The position numbers and the translations under genes were made by a program. Below, piece after piece: positions 7,618-16,500 of a stretch of 64,000 bases of DNA (within the stretch, counting starts at the first letter, position 1; each line of letters begins with the position of its first letter). The notes below the pieces were generated by a model, which made no database searches, had not been told where the DNA came from, and worked only from the letters and a program-made list of their open reading frames with translations. This DNA is from Rhizobium etli CFN 42 (GTDB taxonomy: Bacteria; Pseudomonadota; Alphaproteobacteria; Rhizobiales; Rhizobiaceae): NCBI RefSeq assembly GCF_000092045.1, contig NC_007766.1, forward strand, positions 62,001 through 126,000, read 5' to 3'.

Positions 7618-9024
7618 ATGCTGCTGCTTCTTGGCTCGTTTCTGCTGCTGATGCTGGTCGGCGTGCCCGTCGCCATTTCGATGGCCGTCGCCTCCGTGCT
7701 TTACATCGTCCTTTACGGCGTGGCGCCCGACATCATCGTCGCCCAGCGCATGATCGCCGGCGTCGAAAGTTTTCCCCTGCTCGCCGTGCCCTTCTTCATT
7801 CTGGCGGGCAATCTGATGAACTCGGCGGGTGTGACCGGCCGCATCTACTCCTTTGCGGTCGCCCTAGTCGGGTGGATGAAGGGCGGGCTGGCGCAGGTCA
7901 ATATCATCGGCTCCGTCATCTTCTCCGGCATGTCGGGCACCGCGCTCGCAGACGCCGCCGGCATCGGCACGATCGAAATCAAGGCAATGAAGGACCACGG
8001 CTATCCGGTCGAAGCGGCGGTCGGCGTCACGGCGGCCTCCGCCACGCTCGGCCCGATCTTTCCCCCGTCGCTGCCCTTCGTCATCTACGGCATGATGGCG
8101 AACGTCTCGATCGGCGCTCTGTTCATGGCCGGTATCCTGCCCGGCGTCGTCATGACGCTGCTGATGATGATCACCGTCGCCGCCTTCGCCTATCGCAAAC
8201 GCTGGGGCTCGGACGCACCGTTCAATGTGCGCGAGCTCCTGTCGGCCGGCATGGAAATCGTCGTTGTCCTGATGGTGCCTGTGGCGATCTATCTGATGAT
8301 GCGCGCCGGTCTTTCGATGAACGCCGCGGCGGGTATTGCCCTCCTCGTGCTTCTGGCGCTCGACTGGTATTTCGGCTTCTCCGCCGTCATGGCGCTGATG
8401 ACCCCGGTTATCCTGATCGGCGGCATGACGATGGGCTGGTTCACGCCGACCGAAGCCGCGGTCGCGGCCGTGCTCTGGTCGCTCTTCCTCGGCCTCGTGC
8501 GCTACCGCACGATGACGCTCTCGACACTCGCCAAGGCGAGCTTCGATACGATCGAGACGACGGCATCCGTTCTCTTCATTGTCACCGCGGCTTCCGTCTT
8601 CGCATGGCTCTTGACGGCCAGCCAGGCCGCGCAGCTGCTTTCCGATGCGATCCTGTCGATCACCGACAATAAATGGGTGTTCCTGATCCTGGTGAACCTG
8701 CTGATGCTGTTCGTCGGCTGCTTCCTGGATACGATCGCGGCGATCACCATCCTCGTGCCGATTCTGCTGCCGATCGTCGCCAAGTTCGATATCGACCCGG
8801 TTCAGTTTGGCCTGATCATGACGCTGAACCTGATGATCGGCCTGTTGCATCCGCCGCTCGGCATGGTGCTTTTCGTGCTGTCCAGAGTGGCGAAACTCTC
8901 GGTCGAACGCACCACCATGGCAATCGTGCCCTGGTTGGTGCCGCTCTTCCTGGCATTGATCCTGATCACCTTCATTCCCGCCGTATCGCTCTGGCTGCCG
9001 CAGCAACTCGGACTGTTGAGATAG
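7618..9024 (+). CDS. TRAP transporter large permease (DctM type)
   Basis: 468 residues starting at MLLLLGSFLLLML, 4 bases after dctQ. About 12 hydrophobic helices. Family motifs are present: PLLAVPFFILAGNLMN, IIGSVIFSGMSGTALADAAGIG, ASATLGPIFPPSLPFVIYG, and FTPTEAAVAAVLWSL. It is the sodium-coupled translocation subunit. A very long antisense frame over this gene is a codon-bias shadow. Confidence 0.95.
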   Translation: MLLLLGSFLLLMLVGVPVAISMAVASVLYIVLYGVAPDIIVAQRMIAGVESFPLLAVPFFILAGNLMNSAGVTGRIYSFAVALVGWMKGGLAQVNIIGSVIFSGMSGTALADAAGIGTIEIKAMKDHGYPVEAAVGVTAASATLGPIFPPSLPFVIYGMMANVSIGALFMAGILPGVVMTLLMMITVAAFAYRKRWGSDAPFNVRELLSAGMEIVVVLMVPVAIYLMMRAGLSMNAAAGIALLVLLALDWYFGFSAVMALMTPVILIGGMTMGWFTPTEAAVAAVLWSLFLGLVRYRTMTLSTLAKASFDTIETTASVLFIVTAASVFAWLLTASQAAQLLSDAILSITDNKWVFLILVNLLMLFVGCFLDTIAAITILVPILLPIVAKFDIDPVQFGLIMTLNLMIGLLHPPLGMVLFVLSRVAKLSVERTTMAIVPWLVPLFLALILITFIPAVSLWLPQQLGLLR

Positions 9025-9025
9025 G

Positions 9026-10069
9026 ATGGCCATGATGCGAACACGTCTGGCACGGCTTTACCAAAAGGGCGATCTCAGGATCGAGGCCGACACCGTTGCG
9101 CCCCCCGGTCCGGGCCAGGTGCTGCTGAAAATGGCGGCCGCTGGCATCTGCGGCTCCGACCTGCATTATTATCAGGACGGCGGCTTCGGACCGATCCGGG
9201 TGCGCGAGCCGATCATCCCCGGCCACGAGGCATCGGGAATCGTGGAGAGGGTGGGGGAAGGGACAGATCTGAAACCCGGGACGCTTGTGGCGATCAACCC
9301 CAGCCAGCCCTGCGGCCAATGCGAATATTGCGGGAAGGGACTGCCGATCCACTGCCTCGACATGCGCTTCATGGGGAGCGCGATGCGCCTGCCGCATGAG
9401 CAGGGCATGTTCCGGGAATGGCTGGTGGTGCCGGCCAGGCAGTGCTTCGAAGTGGGAGCGGCAACGACGGCCGCGGAAGCGGCGTGCAGCGAGCCCTTGG
9501 CCGTTTGCCTGCACGCGGCATCGCGTGCGGGAGAGATCTCGGGCAAGCGTGTCCTCGTCACAGGCGCTGGCCCGATCGGCTGCCTGATGGTTGCCGCCGC
9601 CCACCATCACGGCGCGGCGGAGATCATCGTGACCGATCTGGCCGATGCGGCGCTGGCGAGAGCCGAGGCGATGGGTGCGAACCGGACGATCAATGTGTCT
9701 CGGGAGGCTGCGGCGCTTGCCGAATTCGAGACCGGAAAGGGCTATTTCGATCTCGTCTTCGAATGCTCGGCCGCCGCACCCGCCATCCGCAGCGCCATTG
9801 CCGCCATCAGGCCGCGTGGCACGATCGTGCAGGTCGGCGTCACGGGAGAGATCCCGGTCCCGCTCAATGCCATCGTCGGCAAGGAGCTCCATATCCACGG
9901 CACGCAGCGTTTCCACGAGGAATTCGCTGCCGCCGTCGAGCTGATCTCAAGTCGCGAGATCGACGTGCGGCCAATCATCAGTCACAGCCTGCCTCTCGAA
10001 GAGGCTGACGCCGCTTTCATCCTTGCCGGCGACCGTACGGCTGCCTGCAAGGTGCAGCTGACCTTATAG
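9026..10069 (+). CDS. Zinc-dependent MDR dehydrogenase, L-idonate 5-dehydrogenase-like
   Basis: 347 residues (ATG at 9026; ATGs at 9032 and 9035 are also possible). The catalytic zinc site is suggested by GICGSDLHYY and GHEASG. A structural zinc site is seen in CGQCEYCGKGLPIHC. The Rossmann fold is VLVTGAGPIGCLMVAAAHH with Asp of VTDLAD for NAD preference. The LHYYQDGGFGPIRVREP segment is typical of L-idonate 5-dehydrogenases (L-idonate to 5-keto-gluconate). It directly follows the TRAP permease, so it probably starts breakdown of the imported sugar acid. Confidence 0.85.
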   Translation: MAMMRTRLARLYQKGDLRIEADTVAPPGPGQVLLKMAAAGICGSDLHYYQDGGFGPIRVREPIIPGHEASGIVERVGEGTDLKPGTLVAINPSQPCGQCEYCGKGLPIHCLDMRFMGSAMRLPHEQGMFREWLVVPARQCFEVGAATTAAEAACSEPLAVCLHAASRAGEISGKRVLVTGAGPIGCLMVAAAHHHGAAEIIVTDLADAALARAEAMGANRTINVSREAAALAEFETGKGYFDLVFECSAAAPAIRSAIAAIRPRGTIVQVGVTGEIPVPLNAIVGKELHIHGTQRFHEEFAAAVELISSREIDVRPIISHSLPLEEADAAFILAGDRTAACKVQLTL

Positions 10070-10239
10070 AGCACGGACGTTTTCGCGGGCGACAAAAAGG
10101 GCAGCACTCGGCGCCCCTCAGCTTATTGATCCTATCGGCGATTCTGCGGTCTATGGTCGCTCGTGGCGGCTGTTCGGAACAGGTGCGCAATGCGAACGTT
10201 TCCAGTATAAATCGATACGGCGCTGGGAGACAGATCTGC

Positions 10240-11412
10240 ATGAATACGACTTTTGACAAACCTCGGGAAAGGGTTGTCCTGGTCGTCGAGGATGACTATG
10301 TCCTGGCGAGTGATCTCGCTTCTAACCTCAGCGAAATCGGCGCCAAGGTTGTCGGCCCTGCCCCAAACGTCGAGCAGGCACTGAAATATATTGACGACTC
10401 CTCCCAGATCGACGTTGCCATTTTAGACATCAATCTGGCGGGAACCATGGTATTTCCGGTTGCCGACGAGCTCTCAAAGCGCAATATTCCCTTCTTCTTT
10501 GCAACCGGCTACAGCCGAGACGTTGTTCCTCCGCGTTTTGCAGATCGCATCTTCGTGGAAAAGCCGTTGGACAAGAGCGCGGTTTACGATGCGCTTTCCG
10601 ATTGCCGGCGCTCAATCGAAAAGGCGGCGGGTGGCCAAAAGAACTTGATCCTTTCGATGCTTTCTCGCCGCGAAAGCGAGATCATCGGGCCACATCTGAA
10701 ACCGGTGGTGCTGATCCAAGGTGAGATCCTCGAGCAGCAGTTTGCAGAAATAACAACTGTGTCCTTCATCGAAACCGGTGTCGTTTCCCTTGTCGCCACG
10801 TCTCTCGATGGCAGACAGGTCGAAGCCGGCCTGATCGGGCGTGAAGGCGTGACCGGCGCCGGGTTGCTGGAGGGCGATTGGCGAACGCCTTACAACCTGA
10901 TGGTGCAGATCGAAGGAGCCGCGCAGTGCATCGACGTCGATAGTTTCCTTCGTCTTACGCGCCGAGCCCCGCAGTTGCGCTCTCTTTCGCATTCCTTTTC
11001 GCGAGCGCTCGGAATTCAAATCAGTTACACGGCCTTGGCCAACGGGCGATACTCCATCGAACAGAGACTGGCGCGTTCGTTGCTGATGCTCCTCGACCGA
11101 ACAGACAACCCGGTGCTGCATCTCACTCACGAATACATGTCGTTCATGCTCGGCGTCAGGCGCTCCGGCGTGACAGGCGCGCTCCACGTCCTTGAGGGCG
11201 AGAAGCTCATCAGGTCCGTGCGAGGAAAGGTCGTCATTGTGGACCGGGCCGGACTCATCCTCAAGGCTCACGGTTCGTACGGCATTCCGGAAGCTGAATA
11301 CGAGCGCCTGATGGGATTCCCATTAAACGGTACAAGGAGTGCTGGGAAAAACACCGTCAATCAAGCGCCCGACTTCGCGCCTCCCATACGTGGGCCGAAA
11401 GGACGCCATTAG
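10240..11412 (+). CDS. Receiver-Crp/Fnr fusion transcription regulator (390 aa)
   Basis: Start at ATG 10240 with GGGAG upstream. Residues about 10-130 are a receiver (acid pocket VVEDDY, phosphoacceptor Asp63 in ILDINLAG, Thr-like FFFATGYS, Lys in FVEKPLDK). Residues about 145-290 are a cNMP-binding-like barrel (NLILSMLSRRE, LIQGEILEQQF, EAGLIGREGVTG). Residues about 290-370 are a Crp winged helix (LTHEYMSFMLGVRRSGVTGALHVLEG). The stand-alone Crp proteins here start at the NLILS-like position, so the receiver is a clean N-terminal addition. It is probably phosphorylated by a nearby HWE/HisKA_2 kinase. The barrel lacks an obvious cAMP-binding RxS pair. Confidence 0.9.
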   Translation: MNTTFDKPRERVVLVVEDDYVLASDLASNLSEIGAKVVGPAPNVEQALKYIDDSSQIDVAILDINLAGTMVFPVADELSKRNIPFFFATGYSRDVVPPRFADRIFVEKPLDKSAVYDALSDCRRSIEKAAGGQKNLILSMLSRRESEIIGPHLKPVVLIQGEILEQQFAEITTVSFIETGVVSLVATSLDGRQVEAGLIGREGVTGAGLLEGDWRTPYNLMVQIEGAAQCIDVDSFLRLTRRAPQLRSLSHSFSRALGIQISYTALANGRYSIEQRLARSLLMLLDRTDNPVLHLTHEYMSFMLGVRRSGVTGALHVLEGEKLIRSVRGKVVIVDRAGLILKAHGSYGIPEAEYERLMGFPLNGTRSAGKNTVNQAPDFAPPIRGPKGRH

Positions 11413-11510
11413 ATTGTAATCAGATCGGTCGGAACCTCGTGAAACGATTATCCGTTCGACGGTGCAACTTTCGCCTTCAGCGGGAGTTCGACACGCGAAG
11501 GAGCTGGATC

Positions 11511-11915
11511 ATGCAAAGACCATTTTCGTTCGCGGGGCGTTTCTACCTGATCGTCGAAGACGAGTACCTCGCCGCTTCCAGCATGGTTATGGCGCTGGAG
11601 GACGCAGGAGCAGAAGTCGCCGGGCCTGTATCCAATGTCGCCGGCGCTTTGAAGCTCGTCTCTGAGCGCGCGTCCAAATTCGAGGCCGCAATTCTCGACA
11701 TCAACTTGCGCGGGACAATGGCTCACCCGGCGGCCGAGAGGCTTGCCGAGGAAGGGATCCCCTTCGTTGTCGTCACGGGTTACGACTGCGGTTCCGTGCC
11801 CGAGCCATTCAGCATGATGCCCTGTCTCAACAAACCCTGCGATGAACAAGAGCTGCTGACGGTCCTGGCTGGTCTGCCGGTACGGCGGCGGCCTGGGCTC
11901 CATCGCTCTATTTGA
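11511..11915 (+). CDS. Stand-alone receiver-domain protein (134 aa)
   Basis: Start at ATG 11511 behind GAAGGAG. CheY-like fold: acid pocket IVEDEYL, Asp63 in AAILDINLRG, switch Thr in VVVTGYD, and Lys in CLNKPCDE. No output domain; the C-terminus is Arg-rich. Very similar in layout to the receivers at 11942 and 17504 and to the receiver of the fusion at 10240, so this is a recent family expansion. Such receivers usually act as phosphate shuttles for HWE kinases. Confidence 0.88.
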   Translation: MQRPFSFAGRFYLIVEDEYLAASSMVMALEDAGAEVAGPVSNVAGALKLVSERASKFEAAILDINLRGTMAHPAAERLAEEGIPFVVVTGYDCGSVPEPFSMMPCLNKPCDEQELLTVLAGLPVRRRPGLHRSI

Positions 11916-11941
11916 TCTCTGGCCCGATTGGAAAGAACCCA

Positions 11942-12334
11942 GTGGAAAAAGGCAATTACACGAAACTCTTCTCGGGGAAGCGTATCCTGATTGTTGAGGA
12001 CGAGTATTTTCTTGCCGACGACACCCGCCGGCAATTGGAGGATTTCGGCGCGACGGTCATTGGCCCTGCGGCGAATGTTGGCCGCGCGCTTGACCTTATC
12101 AATCGCGAACACGTCGATGCGGCGATCCTGGACGTCTTTCTTGGCGACGAGCTGGTTTTTGCTGTCTCCGATGAACTGGAGGAACGAGAAATCAACTTTG
12201 TCTTTGCTACCGGCTACGACCGGTCATACATCCCCGCAAAGTATCAAGGGTTTGCGCTCTGCGAAAAACCGACCGAGCTCGAAAAGATCGCCGTCGCGCT
12301 CTTTGGCCGGTCAGGTTCCGAACGGCTGAATTGA
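11942..12334 (+). CDS. Stand-alone receiver-domain protein (130 aa)
   Basis: Start taken as GTG 11942, preceded by GGAAAGAA. A TTG at 11912 overlaps the previous stop but has no ribosome site. Receiver motifs: LIVEDEYFLADD, Asp64 in AAILDVFLGDE, FVFATGYDRS, and Lys in LCEKPTEL. Single domain. Tandem arrangement with 11511-11915 suggests duplication. Confidence 0.85.
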   Translation: MEKGNYTKLFSGKRILIVEDEYFLADDTRRQLEDFGATVIGPAANVGRALDLINREHVDAAILDVFLGDELVFAVSDELEEREINFVFATGYDRSYIPAKYQGFALCEKPTELEKIAVALFGRSGSERLN

Positions 12335-12452
12335 TCACCGTAGCCGCGCCCGGGTGCATTCAGCTACGAGCGTCAATTCCGGGTGGATTTGCCGCCCGGC
12401 GGAACCAACGGGCTTGTCGGCTGTTGAACCTGAACAACAAAGGTCAAAAACG

Positions 12453-13475
12453 ATGTCTTCCAGCGCGACCAAGGATATCATTGCCATCGGCGGGTCGGCT
12501 GGGAGCGGTGTCGTCTTGAAAACCCTGGTCGCTGATTTGCCCGCCGACCTTCCCGCAAGCGTCTTCGTCAGCACCCATATTCCCGCGAATTCTCCGGGTT
12601 ATCTGCCGGAGATCCTATCAGCACGGTCCAAGCTTCCGGTCACGCAGGCGATTGACGGGCAACTGATCGAGCGGGGCCACATCTATCTCGCTGCACCCGA
12701 TCGCCACCTGTTGCTCATGGGCGAGACGATCAAGTTCGGTGCCGGCCCGCGGGAAAACATGGTCCGGCCATCGATCGATCCCATGTTTCGCTCTGCTGCC
12801 CTGTCTTTCGGCCCGCGCGTGGTCGGGCTCGTGCTGAGCGGAATGCTGAACGACGGAGCGGCAGGATTGCACGCGATCAAATCCAATGGGGGGACGACCG
12901 CGGTGCAGCACCCGCTCGATGCGGAGGCAGATCAGATGCCCTTGGCAGCGCTTGAGGCAGTGGAGGTCGATCATGTGGCGCCTGCGGCTGACCTTGGCAA
13001 GCTCCTCGCCGGCATCGCAGGCAGCGATGCAGGGCCGGCTCGCGGTCCGCCATCGGCCGGTCTGCGGCTGGAGGTCGAAATTGCGGCTGGCGCACGACTT
13101 GGCAGTGCCGAACTTCGCAAGATCGCCTCTCCGACTGCCTTAACCTGTCCCGACTGTCATGGCGTGCTTTCCGAGGTCCGGGGTTCGCAGCCGCTGCGAT
13201 TTCGCTGTCAGATCGGCCATGCCTATACCGCCGACGCGCTTGTTGCGCATATCGATGAGCTCGACGCGGCGATCAGGATTGCCATGCGGGTGATGGAGGA
13301 GCGGCTGACGCTGGTGGAGCGGATGGCGCGGGACGCGCGCGACACCGGCCGCACCGCGGTCGCCGAGCTCTACGAGGCCAGGGCTGTCGAGTACAAGCAG
13401 TATTCCGAGACCTTGCGGCAAGCTGCCCTGACGTCTCTGCGCCTCGGTCGCGCATCGCGTTTCCAAGATAGCTGA
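12453..13475 (+). CDS. CheB-type protein-glutamate methylesterase with C-terminal zinc-ribbon-like domain
   Basis: 340 residues, start at MSSSATKD after AAAGG. The catalytic triad is intact: Ser15 (IGGSAGSG), His42 (VSTHIP) and Asp134 (LSGMLNDGAAG). No receiver domain precedes it. The C-terminal part has LTCPDCHGVLSEV and RFRCQIGHAY, a likely zinc-binding ribbon, followed by a helical tail seen in CheB-like proteins outside chemotaxis operons. It sits just before a fusion whose own CheB domain is degenerate, so it could supply the missing activity. There is no MCP gene in the window. Confidence 0.88.
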   Translation: MSSSATKDIIAIGGSAGSGVVLKTLVADLPADLPASVFVSTHIPANSPGYLPEILSARSKLPVTQAIDGQLIERGHIYLAAPDRHLLLMGETIKFGAGPRENMVRPSIDPMFRSAALSFGPRVVGLVLSGMLNDGAAGLHAIKSNGGTTAVQHPLDAEADQMPLAALEAVEVDHVAPAADLGKLLAGIAGSDAGPARGPPSAGLRLEVEIAAGARLGSAELRKIASPTALTCPDCHGVLSEVRGSQPLRFRCQIGHAYTADALVAHIDELDAAIRIAMRVMEERLTLVERMARDARDTGRTAVAELYEARAVEYKQYSETLRQAALTSLRLGRASRFQDS

Positions 13476-13490
13476 TAAAGTTGTATCTTT

Positions 13491-13524
13491 CTGCTGTGCC
13501 GAACGTCTAGAGTCGGCGCAGCAG
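13491..13524 (+). promoter_or_regulatory. Stem-loop abutting the ribosome site of the CheB/CheR kinase
   Basis: CTGCTGTGCCGA (13491-13502) pairs with TCGGCGCAGCAG (13513-13524) with one G-T wobble and a 10-base loop. It ends at the AGAGG ribosome site of the gene starting at 13537. No T-run follows, so it is more likely a translational or mRNA-stability element than a terminator. Confidence 0.4.
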
Positions 13525-13536
13525 AGGCATGGATCG

Positions 13537-16500
13537 ATGATGGCGTACGACGAACAGGAAAGCATGGAGCAGCAGGCAACCGCGCCTGACCCGGGCCGCT
13601 ACGAGCAGCCGGTCGTGATCGTCGGCATAGCGGTGTGTGCGCAGTCCGTTAGTTCACTCGAACAGATATTCTCGCAGATCGACGTAGATCTCGGCGCATC
13701 CTACCTTGTGGCGGTGCGCCAGGAGGGGGTCGATGCCACGGCCGTTCTTGATATGCTGGGGCGGCAGGATCGCCTTGCGGTGACAGTCGCAGTCGATCGA
13801 GAGCGGATCCTTCCAAATCACGTCTACATCGCCGGCTCCGACGATATGATGACCCTCGAAGACGGTCACATCCGCATTCGGCCGGCATCGGAGCCGATCG
13901 GCCATCGGGGCACGATCGACACGATGTTGATCTCACTCGCAGAGCATGCCCAGGAGCGCGCCATTGCCGTAGTCCTCAGGGGGCTCGAGAGTGACGGAAC
14001 AGCCGGTGTGGCAGCGACAAAGAAATTTGGCGGCCTGTCGATTGTGGAGGCCGGCGAAGGCACCGATGGATCCACCGAGGAAGGGGGAGGGGCGTTGGCA
14101 ATTGCCGACCTGCGCCTGCCGGCACAGGGGATCGCAACGCATATCGCACTGTACGCCGGCAATGTGACCGAGGAAGAAGACGCTGGTCTGGATGACGAGC
14201 GGCCAAGCGTGCTCGAGGCGCAGATCACGCAGATTGCAACGATTCTTCGCAACGTCACCAGCCATGACTTCCATGGATACAAGCGCGGCACGTTCACGCG
14301 GCGCGTTCAGCGACGCATGCAGGTGCTGCAGATCGCCAGCATCGAGGCCTATATCGAGCGGCTTCGTGCCAGCCGCGACGAGGTCCAGAATCTTTTTCAG
14401 GACCTTTTGATCGGCGTGACGCAGTTCTTCAGGGATCCGGCCGAGTTCGAAGCGCTTGAGCGCGAGATTCCAAGGCTGTTCGAAGGCAAGGAGCCGGGAG
14501 ACCAGTTGCGCGTCTGGGTGCTCGGTTGCGCCACGGGCGAGGAAGCCTATTCGATCGCCATGCTGTTGCGCGAGCATATGGCCACCATGGATTACCCCCC
14601 TGATGTGCAGATATTCGCGACGGATCTTGACGCGCGCGCGCTGGGGATTGCCCGCGGCGGCCGCTATTCCGCTGCAATAACCTCACAGGTACCGCCCGAA
14701 CGGCTGGCCCGCTGGTTCGTGCGTGAGGGCGACACCTATTGCGTCGTCAAGGAATTGCGGGAGATGTGCATCTTCTCGCCGCACAATATCGTCAAGGATG
14801 CGCCGTTCTCGCGCATCGACATCCTGTCTTGCCGGAACCTGCTGATCTATCTCGACAGTGAGCTGCAAAACCGGGTGATCCCGATCTTCCACTTTGCCTT
14901 GAGGCCAAGCGGTATCCTGTTTTTGGGTTCTTCGGAAAACGTCACCCGCCACGCCAAGCTTTTTGCGCCCGTCGACCGCAAAAACCGGCTGTTTCGAAGG
15001 CTGGAAACGGCAACCCGCATCATTCCCGATTTCCCGCTCAGTCCACGCCCGCGCAGCCCCGATCATCCGCTTTCAGCACCGGCTCCGATGCTGCAGACCG
15101 GCCGGCTGTCGGCCACGATCAGCCGGCAGGCGGAGGTCGTCGCCGAGCGCTTCGCCCCCGCCTATGTGGTCGTCGATTCGCATTATGACGTGCTGCACTT
15201 CTCCGGACGCACAGGCCGCTATCTCGAACCCGCGTCGGGGACGGCGACGCTCAATCTTCTGAGCCTTGCCCATCGCGACCTCCGACTCGACATGCGTTCG
15301 GCCCTGCAGCGTGCGACGACCGAAGCCGTCAAGGTCGAGGTGCCGAGGGTACTGCTGCGCCAGGATGACCGCACCTACGCCGTCAACATCATCGTCGAAC
15401 CGCTCGGCAGCGGCGACGTCACCTCGCTGATCGTGCTGTTCCAAGACGCGGGGCAGGTGGCCGAGGGCACTGCGCCCGATGGCGGAAGGCTGACAAGCGA
15501 AGAGCATGTCCAACGTCTCGAGACTGATCTTCGGGTGACGCGCGACCGGCTGCAGGCGACGATCGAGGAGCTGGAATCGACAAACGAGGAGCTCAAATCC
15601 TCGAACGAAGAATATCAGTCGATCAACGAAGAACTGCAGTCGGCCAATGAGGAGATGGAAACCTCGAAGGAAGAGCTGCAGTCCGTCAACGAGGAACTGC
15701 AGACTGTTAACGGCGAGCTTGCCCACCGTGTTACCGAACTTGACCGGACCAATTCCGACTTGAAGAACCTCCTGGAGGCGACGCAGATCGCCACCGTTTT
15801 CCTCGACAATGATCTGCGCGTCAGAAGCTTCACGCCTGCGGCGACCGAAATATTCCATCTGCTCGACACGGATGTCGGCCGGCCGCTCGACCATGTCGTC
15901 TCGCGCGTTGCCTATCCGGAACTGCTGGATGATGTTCGCCTCGTACTCAGAACGCTTGTGCCGACTGACCGAAAGGTCAGCGATCCCACCAACAACCGGC
16001 ATTACGCCGCACGCGCCCTGCCTTACCGCAGCGTCGACAATTATATCAGCGGTGCTGTCGTCACCTTCACCGACCTGACCGCTACCTACGAGGCGGAGGT
16101 CGCGCTTCGACGCAGTGAAGAGCGCCTCCAGCGAGTCCTGGAGACGGATGCGGTCGGCGTAATTTTTCTCAATCGGGATGGTGTCATATTCGACGCCAAC
16201 GAAGTCTTCCTGAAGATGTCGGGATACACCCGCTCGCAAATGGAGCGCGGCGAGCTGCACTGGCGCCGGCTGACCCCGGAGGAGCACCACGCCGAGAGCG
16301 AGGCACAGATGGAAGCTCTGAAAGAAACCGGGAAAATCGGCCCCTATGAGAAAGAGTATTTTCTCGCCGACGGGACGCGTCGCTGGATGTTGTTTGCCGG
16401 CCGCGATCTTGGCGACGGCACGGTCGCCGAGTTCTGCATCGATATCTCGGCACGAAAACAGGCCCAGGCAGCTCTGCGGCAGGGGGAGGAGCAGTTCCGC

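Noticed and set aside
7864..9033. 389-residue minus-strand frame over the TRAP large permease
   Set aside because: Extremely His/Asp/Gln/Arg-rich, the typical reverse complement of membrane-helix codons; the plus-strand permease is certain.
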